From positions 1 through 64,000 of the forward strand of contig JAFSJW010000077.1 of NCBI GenBank assembly GCA_017449265.1: a stretch of 64,000 nucleotides of DNA. The letters are read 5' to 3'. The position numbers and the translations under genes were made by a program. Below, piece after piece: positions 1 through 7,986 of this stretch. Numbering within the stretch: the first letter of the stretch is position 1; each line of letters begins with the position of its first letter. This DNA comes from Treponema sp. (GTDB lineage: Bacteria; Spirochaetota; Spirochaetia; Treponematales; Treponemataceae). The notes under the pieces were generated by a model. That model was not told the origin of the DNA, made no database searches, and saw only the letters and a list, made by a program, of their open reading frames with translations.

Positions 1-412
1 CCAGAAAAGACAGGGCTTTCCGCGCGGTGCAGGGTAAGCGGTATTTGTCTCAGTCGCTACGCTCCTTCGCACCCTGCAAGCGCTCCAAGCCCTTCTGCTT
101 TTCTTCACGCTGCGCACTTTTTGTGTCGGATTGCTGGCTTGGGAATGCGCCCGCGACTCAGCCCGAACTGGCAATCCGTTCTGAGTTTAGAACAAAATCT
201 GAGGAGCAGCCCCGACCAAGCCCGAATCAGCTCTGAGTTCCAATCCCCAGAACCAATCCCTCACGAGCAATCCTCGACCAAGTCCGAGTTAGCTCTGAGT
301 TCCAACCCCAGAACGAATCCCAACCCAGCAGCCAACCCCAGACGGGGTCTTGGGGTGGTTCCGAGTCGTGCGGAAAAGAGGTTGGGTAGCTCAACCACAG
401 TATGCCGAAAAC
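1..412. repeat. Non-coding stretch with degenerate tandem repeat
   Basis: I see no convincing gene here. The short open frames have no ribosome-binding site and odd composition. Roughly 154-321 holds two good copies of a 62-bp unit (213-260 and 275-321), both running from CGACCAAG through AGCTCTGAGTTCCAA to GAA-C-AATCCC. A more diverged third copy starts near 154. The region lies downstream of prs, which reads leftwards towards it. Confidence 0.6.
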
Positions 413-1501
413 TTACTTTTTGTAAAGCTCAATCATCTCTTTCATGCGTTTTGCAGGGCGGATAATATCCTGCGTGCTTTCTCCCTTGTTCAGGGTGTCG
501 ATTATGGCGGCAACATAGCGGTTCATTCCCACGGAGCAATACCACGGTTTTTCTCTCAGCTCAGGCTTCTGGTAAACAAGATTCGTCGTAAAAACCTTGT
601 CAAAAAGCCCTTCCTCATATGCCTTGTCGAACTTATCGAACCCGTTTGTGAAAAGCCCGAAAGTCGCGAACATGAACACCCGCCTAGCCCCCATATCTTT
701 CAGCTGGCGCGCAACATCAATCATGCTTCCGCCTGATGAAATCATATCGTCAACAGCAATAACATCTTTACCTGCCACGGACTCTCCGCAAAAATCATGC
801 GCCACGATAGGGTTCATGCCGTTCACAATTCTTGCGTAATCACGCCGCTTATAGAACATTCCGATATTCACCCCGAAAATCGATGCCATGAACACTACGC
901 GCTGAGTCGCCCCCTCGTCCGGCGAAATGAACATAAGGTGGTCGCTGTCAATCTGCAAATCATCGTACTCAGTAAGAAGAGCGTGCGTAAATTGAAGGGC
1001 GGGCGAAACATCCACAAATCCTATCAAAGGAATGGCACTCTGCATACGCGGGTCATGCGCGTCGAATGTGATAATTTCATGTACGCCCATGCGCTCAAGC
1101 TCTTGCAGCATAACGGCGCAGTCAAGGGACTCGCGCACTATGCGTCGGTGCTGGCGGCTCTCGTACAAAAACGGCATTATGACGGAAATCCGCCCCGCGC
1201 GCCCGTTGCACGCGGCTATAATCCGCTTGAGATCTTGAAAATGGTCGTCAGGCGACATTCTGTTTTTTTCGCCGTCCATCATGTATGTAACAGACGGGTT
1301 GCACACATCAACAAGTATGTACAAATCTCTGTCGCGTATTGATTCCTTTATGATTCCCTTGGCTTCTCCGCTTCCGAAGCGCGGACATTGCGACGGTATA
1401 AGAAAATGCTCTCCGCCTCGCCACTCTGATAATATTTCGTCGATTTTTACACCAGCATTAACAGCCGATTCAAGTGCTATTATTCCTAATTTTCCAACCA
1501 T
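413..1501 (-). CDS. prs: Ribose-phosphate pyrophosphokinase
   Basis: The product makes PRPP from ribose 5-phosphate and ATP for nucleotide, histidine and tryptophan synthesis in the cytoplasm. The PRPP-binding loop VDDMISSGGSMID lies at residues 250-262, and the FDAHDPRMQ segment at 146-154 occupies the place of the usual DLHA loop. At 362 residues it is longer than the common form of about 315, with extra sequence at the N terminus and around 60-90. This suggests the diverged form seen in spirochaetes and some anaerobes. The ATG at 1501 has only a weak upstream purine stretch. The gene stands alone, diverging from lepB. Family assignment is firm; the subclass is inferred. Confidence 0.93.
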   Translation of the reverse strand: MVGKLGIIALESAVNAGVKIDEILSEWRGGEHFLIPSQCPRFGSGEAKGIIKESIRDRDLYILVDVCNPSVTYMMDGEKNRMSPDDHFQDLKRIIAACNGRAGRISVIMPFLYESRQHRRIVRESLDCAVMLQELERMGVHEIITFDAHDPRMQSAIPLIGFVDVSPALQFTHALLTEYDDLQIDSDHLMFISPDEGATQRVVFMASIFGVNIGMFYKRRDYARIVNGMNPIVAHDFCGESVAGKDVIAVDDMISSGGSMIDVARQLKDMGARRVFMFATFGLFTNGFDKFDKAYEEGLFDKVFTTNLVYQKPELREKPWYCSVGMNRYVAAIIDTLNKGESTQDIIRPAKRMKEMIELYKK

Positions 1502-1591
1502 ACTTCATATTGTCGCACACCAAACACGCTGCGTCAATTCTTTCATAAGGCCTGTAACGGCACGACACAGAAATCAATTTCCGTAAAAATA

Positions 1592-1609
1592 TGACAGATG
1601 AAGCTGTCA
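1592..1609. promoter_or_regulatory. Short palindrome upstream of lepB
   Basis: TGACAG and CTGTCA are separated by six bases in the 160-bp gap between the divergent prs and lepB genes. The dyad could be an operator or a small hairpin. No clear -35/-10 pair can be assigned with it, so its role is open. Confidence 0.3.
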
Positions 1610-1661
1610 CAAATAGGGCAACCAATAGACTTTTGTGTTTTTGTTTGTTATCCTAATCGTT

Positions 1662-2360
1662 ATGTCAAAAGATATTTACGCCATTTCAAATAAACTCCGC
1701 TGGGAATTTTTCTACAAAGTTATGAAAATCATCGGGATTGTTTTCCTGTGTTTCATCGGAATCTCATTTTTTTCAATGCTCGTCATATTCCCGGTAAGGA
1801 CAAAATCTGTCTCCATGTCTCCGGATATTCCCTGTCCGAGCGTCCAGTTCGTCGCGCCTTTTCTGAAAACTCCGGAGCGCGGCGACATAATGCTAATACA
1901 GCCGCACGAGCAAAAAAAGCGGGTTCTGCTCGCACGCATCATAAATCAATTCTGCCGCTTCGTCACGGCGCAGCAGTGGTATCCGTTCGAGGACACCCCG
2001 CGCGGCGGGAGCTACCCTCAGATGCGGCGCGTCATAGGGCTTCCCGGCGACACGATTTATCTTGACCATTATGTTCTCTACATACAGCCTAAAGGCGCAG
2101 AAAGATACCTTACGGAATTCGAGCTTACGAAAAAGAAATACAATGTGCAGATTACATCCACACCAACGCTCTGGGACTCGGAGCTCGGGGCAAAGTCAAG
2201 CACCGAGAAAATCACACTCGCCGAAGACGAGTACTTTGTACTTGGAGACAACAGGATGGAATGTGCGGATTCACGCCTCTGGGGCTGCATAACGAAGGAC
2301 ATGGTAATTGGAAAAGTAATTCTCCAGTACCTGCCCCTCAGCAAGATAAAGATTTTCTAA
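1662..2360 (+). CDS. lepB: Signal peptidase I family protein, catalytic Lys replaced by Arg
   Basis: Type I signal peptidases remove Sec/Tat signal peptides at the outer face of the inner membrane with a Ser/Lys dyad. From the ATG at 1662 the protein has 232 residues: one membrane segment at about 21-44, the nucleophile motif SMSPD at 51-55, box D RRVIGLPGD at 122-130, and box E GDNRMECADSR at 195-205. The family's general-base lysine sits directly before RVIGLPGD. Here that residue is arginine 122 (codon CGG), so activity is uncertain. A longer frame opens at 1635 but adds only a hydrophobic tail without a better ribosome site. The gene ends overlapping the convergent gene at 2357. It is either a divergent active paralogue or a pseudo-enzyme. 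Confidence 0.85.
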   Translation: MSKDIYAISNKLRWEFFYKVMKIIGIVFLCFIGISFFSMLVIFPVRTKSVSMSPDIPCPSVQFVAPFLKTPERGDIMLIQPHEQKKRVLLARIINQFCRFVTAQQWYPFEDTPRGGSYPQMRRVIGLPGDTIYLDHYVLYIQPKGAERYLTEFELTKKKYNVQITSTPTLWDSELGAKSSTEKITLAEDEYFVLGDNRMECADSRLWGCITKDMVIGKVILQYLPLSKIKIF

Positions 2361-2845
2361 ATCAGGATAAGTCGCGGAAGGATAAAATGCAAAACCGCGG
2401 CTCCAATACAACTGTACCCAAGGATTTTTCTTCCTTTTATGCAGAAAGTTTCCACCAGGTCAGGAAGAATTATGTCATCCCTGTTTACGGCAAGATACTC
2501 GATTAAAATTACGAACCCGCCCGTAATTCCTGCAATAGCAGGAATCAAATCATCGATGACAGGGCAAACGCCTCCGAGCGATGTGAAGAGCTTTATGAAC
2601 CCCATAAAAGCCGTAAGGATTCCAAGCACCAGCCTGAAAGTAGAATCGTCAAGGAAAGAATCCCCAAACAAATCGTCTTTGGAAGAAGCAGGCGTAGTCC
2701 CAGCCACAGGCTCAAACATAAAATCATCTTCCGAAGAAGGATAGCTTGACTTTGCGGCGTTTTTCTCCAGAAAATTAGTAGCAAACAAAAGCACTATGCC
2801 TGTAAGGGCGTTCAGCAGAACTGACAAAAAATAAAATTGAAGCAT
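2357..2845 (-). CDS. Small multi-pass membrane protein, unknown
   Basis: A 162-residue protein with a membrane segment at about 4-24, an acidic Ser/Asp-rich middle at about 33-68, and two or three further hydrophobic helices at about 70-160. I do not recognise a family. It is third in a minus-strand run after a lipoprotein and a single-pass protein with short gaps, so the three probably form one transcription unit. Its last four bases overlap the end of lepB on the other strand. Confidence 0.6.
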   Translation of the reverse strand: MLQFYFLSVLLNALTGIVLLFATNFLEKNAAKSSYPSSEDDFMFEPVAGTTPASSKDDLFGDSFLDDSTFRLVLGILTAFMGFIKLFTSLGGVCPVIDDLIPAIAGITGGFVILIEYLAVNRDDIILPDLVETFCIKGRKILGYSCIGAAVLHFILPRLILI

Positions 2846-2852
2846 AATCTAT

Positions 2853-3536
2853 TTATCGGATTAGTGAAGTAAGATTTTTAACAGGCGATGATACCGTCTT
2901 AACCTCTCCGTTTATCTCAACCTCCGCGTCAACGCTTACTATATCGTAATCGGAAAAAGAAGTCTTGACCGACTTGAAAAAATCCCCGCCCTTAAGATTC
3001 TTGCGCTTGTCATCCTTCTTTGCTTCGCGGACTTCCGCAAGATGCGCGGCGCGCGCATCGAACAAAGCCTTTCCGTCGTACTTTTCCATCACGGTTATTT
3101 TCTCCACAACCTGAAGGTCATTGTTCACGGCGGAAAAAGTAACTTTTACAGGAATTTCCTCTTTGTAAGAGGAAAGGAGCTTTTTCGCAGGCGGCTCAAG
3201 CTTAAGGTCAACATAAACATTGTCCCCGAATTCAGCATAGACAAAAGCCGACAAATCCATTTTTATTCCTTGGAGTGTATCAACATTTTTCTTTGGTCCG
3301 AAAAATCCCAGGAAAATCACCACAAGGAAACAGACAACAAGAGTGAAAAAAATGAACCTGTTCGCTTTCGTAGAAACAAGCGCGCGGAAAAGCCCCGGTC
3401 TGAACGCCTTGAGCTTACCGGCATAATAATCTTGAACGCACTGAGGCGCACGCTTTATGCGCTCCTCGCGGTTGTAGCGGAAAACCATCTGCTCATCAAC
3501 ATCTTCCCGACTTTCCTTTATCTCAGAAAAATCCAT
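2853..3536 (-). CDS. Single-pass membrane protein, unknown
   Basis: The start at 3536 is chosen because AGGAGG lies just upstream of it; the open frame extends to 3575 without that support. The product has about 227 residues: a basic cytoplasmic N-terminal part of about 65 residues, one membrane helix with sequence FIFFTLVVCFLVVIFLGFF, and a periplasmic domain of about 140 residues that is probably mostly beta and carries a Lys-rich stretch. No known domain is recognised. It begins 8 bp after the lipoprotein gene upstream and ends 7 bp before the small membrane protein, which suggests they work together at the envelope. Confidence 0.65.
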   Translation of the reverse strand: MDFSEIKESREDVDEQMVFRYNREERIKRAPQCVQDYYAGKLKAFRPGLFRALVSTKANRFIFFTLVVCFLVVIFLGFFGPKKNVDTLQGIKMDLSAFVYAEFGDNVYVDLKLEPPAKKLLSSYKEEIPVKVTFSAVNNDLQVVEKITVMEKYDGKALFDARAAHLAEVREAKKDDKRKNLKGGDFFKSVKTSFSDYDIVSVDAEVEINGEVKTVSSPVKNLTSLIR

Positions 3537-3544
3537 GCGCCCTC

Positions 3545-4771
3545 CTAATATATAAGCGAATCGGTTCGCCACCACTTAATCTTCGCGCTGTCGCTCTGAA
3601 TGAAAAGTCCGCTTATGATTCCGCCATCGCTCAACGAAAGCGAAGCATACACATTCTTGGCGTGATCAGCTGAAAGCGAGCGTTTTATTATTCTCTGACC
3701 GTCCGGCTGAACCATTTGCGTAAGATAACCGTTATCATCAGGGATTATAAAGAAAAACCAGCCGTTTTCAGTAACACCCAGAAAATCATAAGGAATCTCA
3801 TAAGTTTCTTTCGTAAGGCTATCAAGATTCACATTCTCATAAGAAGGAATCTCAAGCGGCTCCTCATATCGTTTTGTTTCAAGGTCAAGCTGATACAACC
3901 AGGACATTGCGTAATCAACGCCGTTCAGGATTTTTGAGTCCGAATCGACCGCCTCCTGATAATAGTCCACATGGATGAAAAGTTTGTGGCTGCTCCAGTC
4001 CGGAACAACATTTCCGACGGACGAATAGAACTTTCCGCCTGAAGTGTCATCTTTGTCTTTTACTGGATCAGGAATAGTCTGATGCGTGATTGGAATCTTG
4101 TACAGCAAAAAGCCCTTCTCGTTGTACCAGTACACGAAAGGTCCTTCGTTCGTAGTGCATAGAACGACAAGCTCGTTCAGTTTAGTGACATAAATGTTCT
4201 TGACGAAAGGAAAAGGCGTTCCGCCAGGACCTTGCTGCCCGATATAATCAACGAAGTTTCCGTCGGAATCAAAACGGAGAATAACGAAATTGAGAAGAAG
4301 ACGCTGGCTCTCATCATGCTCGTGCTTTTCGGCAGGAAGGACATCGGCTGCATACAAGTAGTTCCTTGAGTCAACGGCAAGCGGCCCAAGCTGATTGAAC
4401 GGATACGAAATGGCTTTCTTCGTAGAATTTCTTGCGTTCTTGTCGGCGAACTTCTGGGACTCCATCTCCTCGTCATTGTAAAAAAGATTCAGAAGATCCC
4501 CGTAAGAATTAAGCTCAAGTATTTTCTTTGACTCTCCGTTCGCAATGTAAAAAAATCCGTTGTGCATTGTCATGTAAGTGCTTAAAGAACCTACATCGGA
4601 AATGTCGAAAAGATTTATTTCGTCCTCAAAATTTCCGTACTCTATTGAGAACAAGTTTTCTTCATTGACAGAAGAAACACCTTTGTTCTTTGAACAGGCA
4701 AAAAAGAAAAAAACGCTAGAAAACAGCATGAAATAAAACAAATACTTCTGTTTTTTTGAAAAAATCCGCAT
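3545..4771 (-). CDS. Lipoprotein with propeller-like repeats
   Basis: The signal peptide is followed by a lipobox ending FFFFAC, so the mature protein should be lipidated and held in the periplasm or outer membrane. The remaining 380 or so residues contain repeated YLYAADV/FFYIANG-type segments with aromatic and Gly-Asp turns, in the style of NHL/six-bladed propellers. Similar lipoproteins are widespread in Treponema and Leptospira with no assigned function. The ATG at 4771 gives a compact signal peptide; the frame also opens at 4798, and neither has a clear ribosome site. It is the first gene of a three-gene run. Confidence 0.7.
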   Translation of the reverse strand: MRIFSKKQKYLFYFMLFSSVFFFFACSKNKGVSSVNEENLFSIEYGNFEDEINLFDISDVGSLSTYMTMHNGFFYIANGESKKILELNSYGDLLNLFYNDEEMESQKFADKNARNSTKKAISYPFNQLGPLAVDSRNYLYAADVLPAEKHEHDESQRLLLNFVILRFDSDGNFVDYIGQQGPGGTPFPFVKNIYVTKLNELVVLCTTNEGPFVYWYNEKGFLLYKIPITHQTIPDPVKDKDDTSGGKFYSSVGNVVPDWSSHKLFIHVDYYQEAVDSDSKILNGVDYAMSWLYQLDLETKRYEEPLEIPSYENVNLDSLTKETYEIPYDFLGVTENGWFFFIIPDDNGYLTQMVQPDGQRIIKRSLSADHAKNVYASLSLSDGGIISGLFIQSDSAKIKWWRTDSLIY

Positions 4772-4808
4772 GAGGAAAATAATATCACAAATAAACATAA
4801 AAAAAAGA

Positions 4809-4909
4809 GGGGCGGGACAAAAAGTATAAGGGCGGTCTGTCCAAAAAGTTCGTTGTTCAGTGTAGATGCTGGAACAAGTTCAGCATGACGATACTTTTTG
4901 GTCAGCCCC
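4809..4909. mobile_element. MITE-like element with 19-bp terminal inverted repeats
   Basis: The segment begins GGGGCGGGACAAAAAGTAT (4809-4827) and ends with an inverted copy, ATACTTTTTGGTCAGCCCC (4891-4909), matching at about 16 of 19 positions. Inside is GATGCTGGAACAAGTTCAGC (4865-4884), the core of a dispersed palindrome that reads HAELVPAS when translated and is scattered in many bacterial genomes. The element is about 100 bp and codes for nothing, so I call it a small non-autonomous repeat. Copy number cannot be seen from one window. Confidence 0.5.
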
Positions 4910-4913
4910 GTCA

Positions 4914-5107
4914 TTTATAGAAATTATCCTAAAATTGCAAACTAATCGTCAGAGAGGAGCGCGTAAACGGAGGTTTACGCGTCACTTTATAAGAACCATC
5001 CTGAGTTTTAGAATTAGTCGTCAGACAGGAGCGCGTAAACGGAGGTTTACGCGTCCACTTATAGGAATTATCCTGAAATCACAGATTAGTCATCAGACAA
5101 GAGCGCG
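4914..5107. repeat. 73-bp tandem copies of the ptsN-like gene 3' end, with hairpins
   Basis: Three consecutive units begin TTATAG-AA-TATCCT and continue through TTAGTC-TCAGACA-GAGCGCG (about 4914-4985, 4986-5058 and 5059 onward). The third unit is the true stop-codon end of the EIIA gene at 5086. The two outer units carry GCGTAAACGGAGGTTTACGC, a 9-bp stem hairpin. They look like tandem duplications of the gene tail and may serve as terminators for that minus-strand gene. Confidence 0.65.
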
Positions 5108-5736
5108 TAAACCTCGGACTCGGTTGTGGCGGAAAGGATTTTCTCGCGAAGAGCTTTGTCTTTCAGTTTCAGGCTGAAAAAGCTCAGGGTCTGAAGATAA
5201 TATGAGTGCTGGTTGTATGCGGCGGCAATCATAAACATAAGACGAACAGGAGTATCGTCAATCGCCTGGAAATCAACGATGTCGTTGCGGCAAACTCCCA
5301 CGCTCATAACAAGATCCGTGACCGAAGAAAGACGCACGTGCGGAATTGCGATTCCGCGCCCGATTGCAGTTGACATAAGCTCCTCGCGCTTGAGGATTTC
5401 GGTCACAAGCTCGCTCTCGTTCTTAATCTGCGGAGCGGTAGCAAGATTCTGCGCAAGCTGAACCAAAGCGTCCCTCTTTGAGGAATGGTTTATAAATACG
5501 ATGCGGTCAGGCGAAAGTATGTTCTTTATTTTTACAGGCTGGTTAGGCTCCGCCGACTTTGTGTTTGAAGAAAGACGCTGGTTGACCCACCGCTCAATCT
5601 CCTCTTTCTTGAAACGCCAGACGGTCCCTATTTTTCCAGCAGGAATCTCGCCTTTCTGCGCCCAGTCATAAACAGTGCGCTCAGAAACGCGCAGATATTT
5701 TGCAACTTCTTCTATTGTAAGTATATCGTCTTCCAT
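5086..5736 (-). CDS. ptsN: PtsN-like EIIA with N-terminal DNA-binding (excisionase-type HTH) domain
   Basis: Residues 1-55 form a MerR/excisionase-type helix-turn-helix (LTIEEVAKYLRVSERTVYDW). Residues 70-215 are a PTS EIIA domain of the fructose/nitrogen class, with the phosphorylatable histidine at about 133 in GIAIPHVRL. EIIA-Ntr proteins are phosphorelay regulators and not sugar transporters. The attached HTH domain suggests it could act directly at DNA, a layout known in several Treponema. The start at 5736 has an AGGAG upstream, slightly far. The gene end is repeated downstream as tandem copies. The regulatory target is unknown. Confidence 0.85.
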   Translation of the reverse strand: MEDDILTIEEVAKYLRVSERTVYDWAQKGEIPAGKIGTVWRFKKEEIERWVNQRLSSNTKSAEPNQPVKIKNILSPDRIVFINHSSKRDALVQLAQNLATAPQIKNESELVTEILKREELMSTAIGRGIAIPHVRLSSVTDLVMSVGVCRNDIVDFQAIDDTPVRLMFMIAAAYNQHSYYLQTLSFFSLKLKDKALREKILSATTESEVYALLSDD

Positions 5737-6026
5737 AAATTATCATGCTCCTTAGCAAAAAATCCGAAAGCAATTGGTGTAAAAGTATAGGGGCAACGCT
5801 AAAAACTACGCTTTTAGAGATACTCCTATGAATAATATTGCAAACTTTACGCTTTATTGTCAAGTAATGCGAATAAGCGCAAAAAGATTGCAAAAATCCG
5901 AACTATTTTTGTATTCTTCGGTGGTTTAACAAATATCAGTAACCACAATATTCCAAAACTGATTCCAGAGTTTTTATAATCTTCGCTAAAGACTAAAACA
6001 AATATTTTGATTATAATTAAATTTCT
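5737..6026. other. Intergenic region between divergent genes
   Basis: This 290-bp AT-rich gap separates the EIIA gene (minus) from the gene at 6027 (plus). A TATAAT at 6012-6017 lies only 10 bp before the ATG at 6027 and could be a -10 element of a nearly leaderless transcript. A segment TTTAGAGATACTCC (5812-5825) resembles TCTTAGAGCTACTCC upstream of another gene near 40302. I see no RNA gene. Confidence 0.4.
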
Positions 6027-7106
6027 ATGAAAAAGACAAAACAAAAATATATCATAATTCTTTGCGTATTACTCTCAACCCTATACATGATTTTTGCCTT
6101 TCACCCATTGAACCATGAGATTCATTTCGTCCCGGTATGGGCAATCGACTCTTCCCGCGCCTCATTCTCAAAAGACGAAGCTATTCCGGAAGAACTTTAC
6201 GAAGATGCTATTCCGTTCAAACTGGGTCAGACTCTCGGCTACTTCACGAACAACGGAAAGATTCTCATGTCCGAGACTTTCCCTTACAAAGCCTCAATCA
6301 CTGAGCACCAGTATGTGACTTACGGAACGGATTCAGCTGAAATGCCATTCTACAATCCAAAGGGCGAGGAAATTGGCAAAATAAAAGGATACGGCTTTCC
6401 GTATTTCCAGGACAACAGAAAATTTCTTTTTCTACCGGGCGGCTCGTCATTCTCAAAGCTCGGTGAAGACGGCTCCATAGAATGGACTTACGAGGGATAT
6501 GCGCCAATAACCGCATTCTCATCGTCCGAGAAAAGAGCCGTTGTGGGGCTTGCCGAAGGAAACATAATCTCTTTCACAGAGGACGGCCAGATTGACCAGG
6601 AATTCAAGCCGGTTGGAAGCGCGTACAAAGTCATTCTGGGCGCGGCAGTATCAAATGACGGCGAGTACGTGGCAGCAGTGTCCGGGCAGGAAGAGCAGCG
6701 TTTTGTCCTTGCACGGAAAGTGAACGGGTACATGGAAGTCGTGTTCCATAAATATCTCGGCTCGGACTCGAACAGACAGGTTCTTGTCAAGTTCAGCAAA
6801 GACGAGAACTACATTTATTTCAACTATGAGGGCGGAATCGGAATCGTCAACACAAAGACGCACAGATTTTCGCAGATTCCAATAAAAGGGCACATTCTTT
6901 CAATAAGGGAGTCCGAGCAGAACGGAATTATCTTTATCCTCAGCAAGAACGGAAAGACATACACTGTTTCGGCCGTGGAGCTTTTCGACATATTCAGGGG
7001 AGCATTCTCATTTGAGGCGGACAGCGCTTTCATCGCCGTAAGGGACGACTCTCTTTTTGTGGGAAGAAACTCCAGAATCTGCAAAATGACCGTAACAAAC
7101 AAGTAG
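6027..7106 (+). CDS. Membrane-anchored beta-propeller-like protein
   Basis: The N terminus (basic, then IIILCVLLSTLYMIFAF at about 9-25) is an uncleaved anchor or signal. The rest, about 330 residues, has WD40/PQQ-style repeats such as GSIEWTYEGYAPITAFS and DGEYVAAVSG. This points to a periplasmic propeller that probably binds protein partners. No catalytic residues are recognised. The stop is followed after 7 bp by a degenerate M23 protein, so the two may act together on the cell wall. Function is not assigned. Confidence 0.65.
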   Translation: MKKTKQKYIIILCVLLSTLYMIFAFHPLNHEIHFVPVWAIDSSRASFSKDEAIPEELYEDAIPFKLGQTLGYFTNNGKILMSETFPYKASITEHQYVTYGTDSAEMPFYNPKGEEIGKIKGYGFPYFQDNRKFLFLPGGSSFSKLGEDGSIEWTYEGYAPITAFSSSEKRAVVGLAEGNIISFTEDGQIDQEFKPVGSAYKVILGAAVSNDGEYVAAVSGQEEQRFVLARKVNGYMEVVFHKYLGSDSNRQVLVKFSKDENYIYFNYEGGIGIVNTKTHRFSQIPIKGHILSIRESEQNGIIFILSKNGKTYTVSAVELFDIFRGAFSFEADSAFIAVRDDSLFVGRNSRICKMTVTNK

Positions 7107-7113
7107 GATTTTT

Positions 7114-7971
7114 ATGAAAAAAATTATTTTTACTATTTCAGCATTCATATTCGCATCAAACCTTTCATCATTCGACTGGCCTCAGAGTGATATTCTTGCG
7201 GATTCTTTCTATGCGTATTTCGGGCAGTTAAGAGGCGGAACTATCAACACTTCCCTGATTTTCTCAAAAAGCGATGACATAAAAGCAGCAGACTCAGGAA
7301 GAATCCTTGCGATTATCAGTGAACACGGAGACGACGAGCTGTTTGAAAGTACTCTGGGAAACGCCGTTATCCTCCAGCACAGCAATGATATGCTCACAGT
7401 GTACGGAAACATGGACGAAAGCGCGCAGACAAATCTTTCAAATGAAACTGAAATCGAAAAGGGGCATCTTCTGGGAACGACAGGCTTCTCAGGCTGGCAG
7501 TCCGGGGATGCGTGCCTTGAGTTCCAGGTAGTAGACACGCGCAACCAGAATTATATAAACCCCCGAATCCTTATGCCAAGAATAGGAAACGAGCTTGAGC
7601 TTACCATAAAGAACCTTGAGTTTATGAACAAGAACGGAGTGACATACAACCTTCTGACAACAAAGCACTTCTATGCAGGAACATACAGAATATACCGTGA
7701 GCGGCAGGAAACTTCAATGCCGTACAAAACTTCCGTGTATGTGAACGGCGCGCTCGTTGACTCAATAACTTATGAAACGCTAATCGCAAAGGACGGAAAA
7801 ATCTGCACGAACGGAAAAATAAATCATCCTGTAAAAGAAGTTTATCCTGACAAAAACAAACAGCTCATAGCAGAATTTTCGCTTCCGAAAGGACACAACA
7901 CAGTCACAGTAATCGTAGCCGACATATTAGGTCAGGAAAAAACGCTAACATACAACATCGACGCACGTTAA
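7114..7971 (+). CDS. Degenerate M23 (LytM-like) periplasmic protein
   Basis: After a signal peptide (about residues 1-19), residues 25-165 follow the M23 metallopeptidase fold: GRILAI, then LGNAVILQHSNDMLTVYGNM, EKGHLLGTTGFSG and a final strand CLEFQV. Active M23 enzymes need an H-x3-D pair and a terminal HLH motif. Here the first pair is absent and the last motif reads CLEFQ, so zinc binding should be lost. Such LytM factors usually activate amidases instead of cutting. A further beta-rich domain of about 110 residues follows. AGGA precedes the start at good spacing; the upstream neighbour is the propeller protein. Confidence 0.75.
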   Translation: MKKIIFTISAFIFASNLSSFDWPQSDILADSFYAYFGQLRGGTINTSLIFSKSDDIKAADSGRILAIISEHGDDELFESTLGNAVILQHSNDMLTVYGNMDESAQTNLSNETEIEKGHLLGTTGFSGWQSGDACLEFQVVDTRNQNYINPRILMPRIGNELELTIKNLEFMNKNGVTYNLLTTKHFYAGTYRIYRERQETSMPYKTSVYVNGALVDSITYETLIAKDGKICTNGKINHPVKEVYPDKNKQLIAEFSLPKGHNTVTVIVADILGQEKTLTYNIDAR

Positions 7972-7986
7972 AGGAGAAAATGATTT

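Noticed and set aside
4642-4914. Minus-strand ORF with RHAELVPAS
   Set aside because: This is the usual chance translation of a dispersed palindrome and overlaps a lipoprotein signal region in another frame.
4914-5107. CRISPR-like array
   Set aside because: The units are contiguous 73-bp duplications of a gene tail, without unique spacers and without cas genes nearby.
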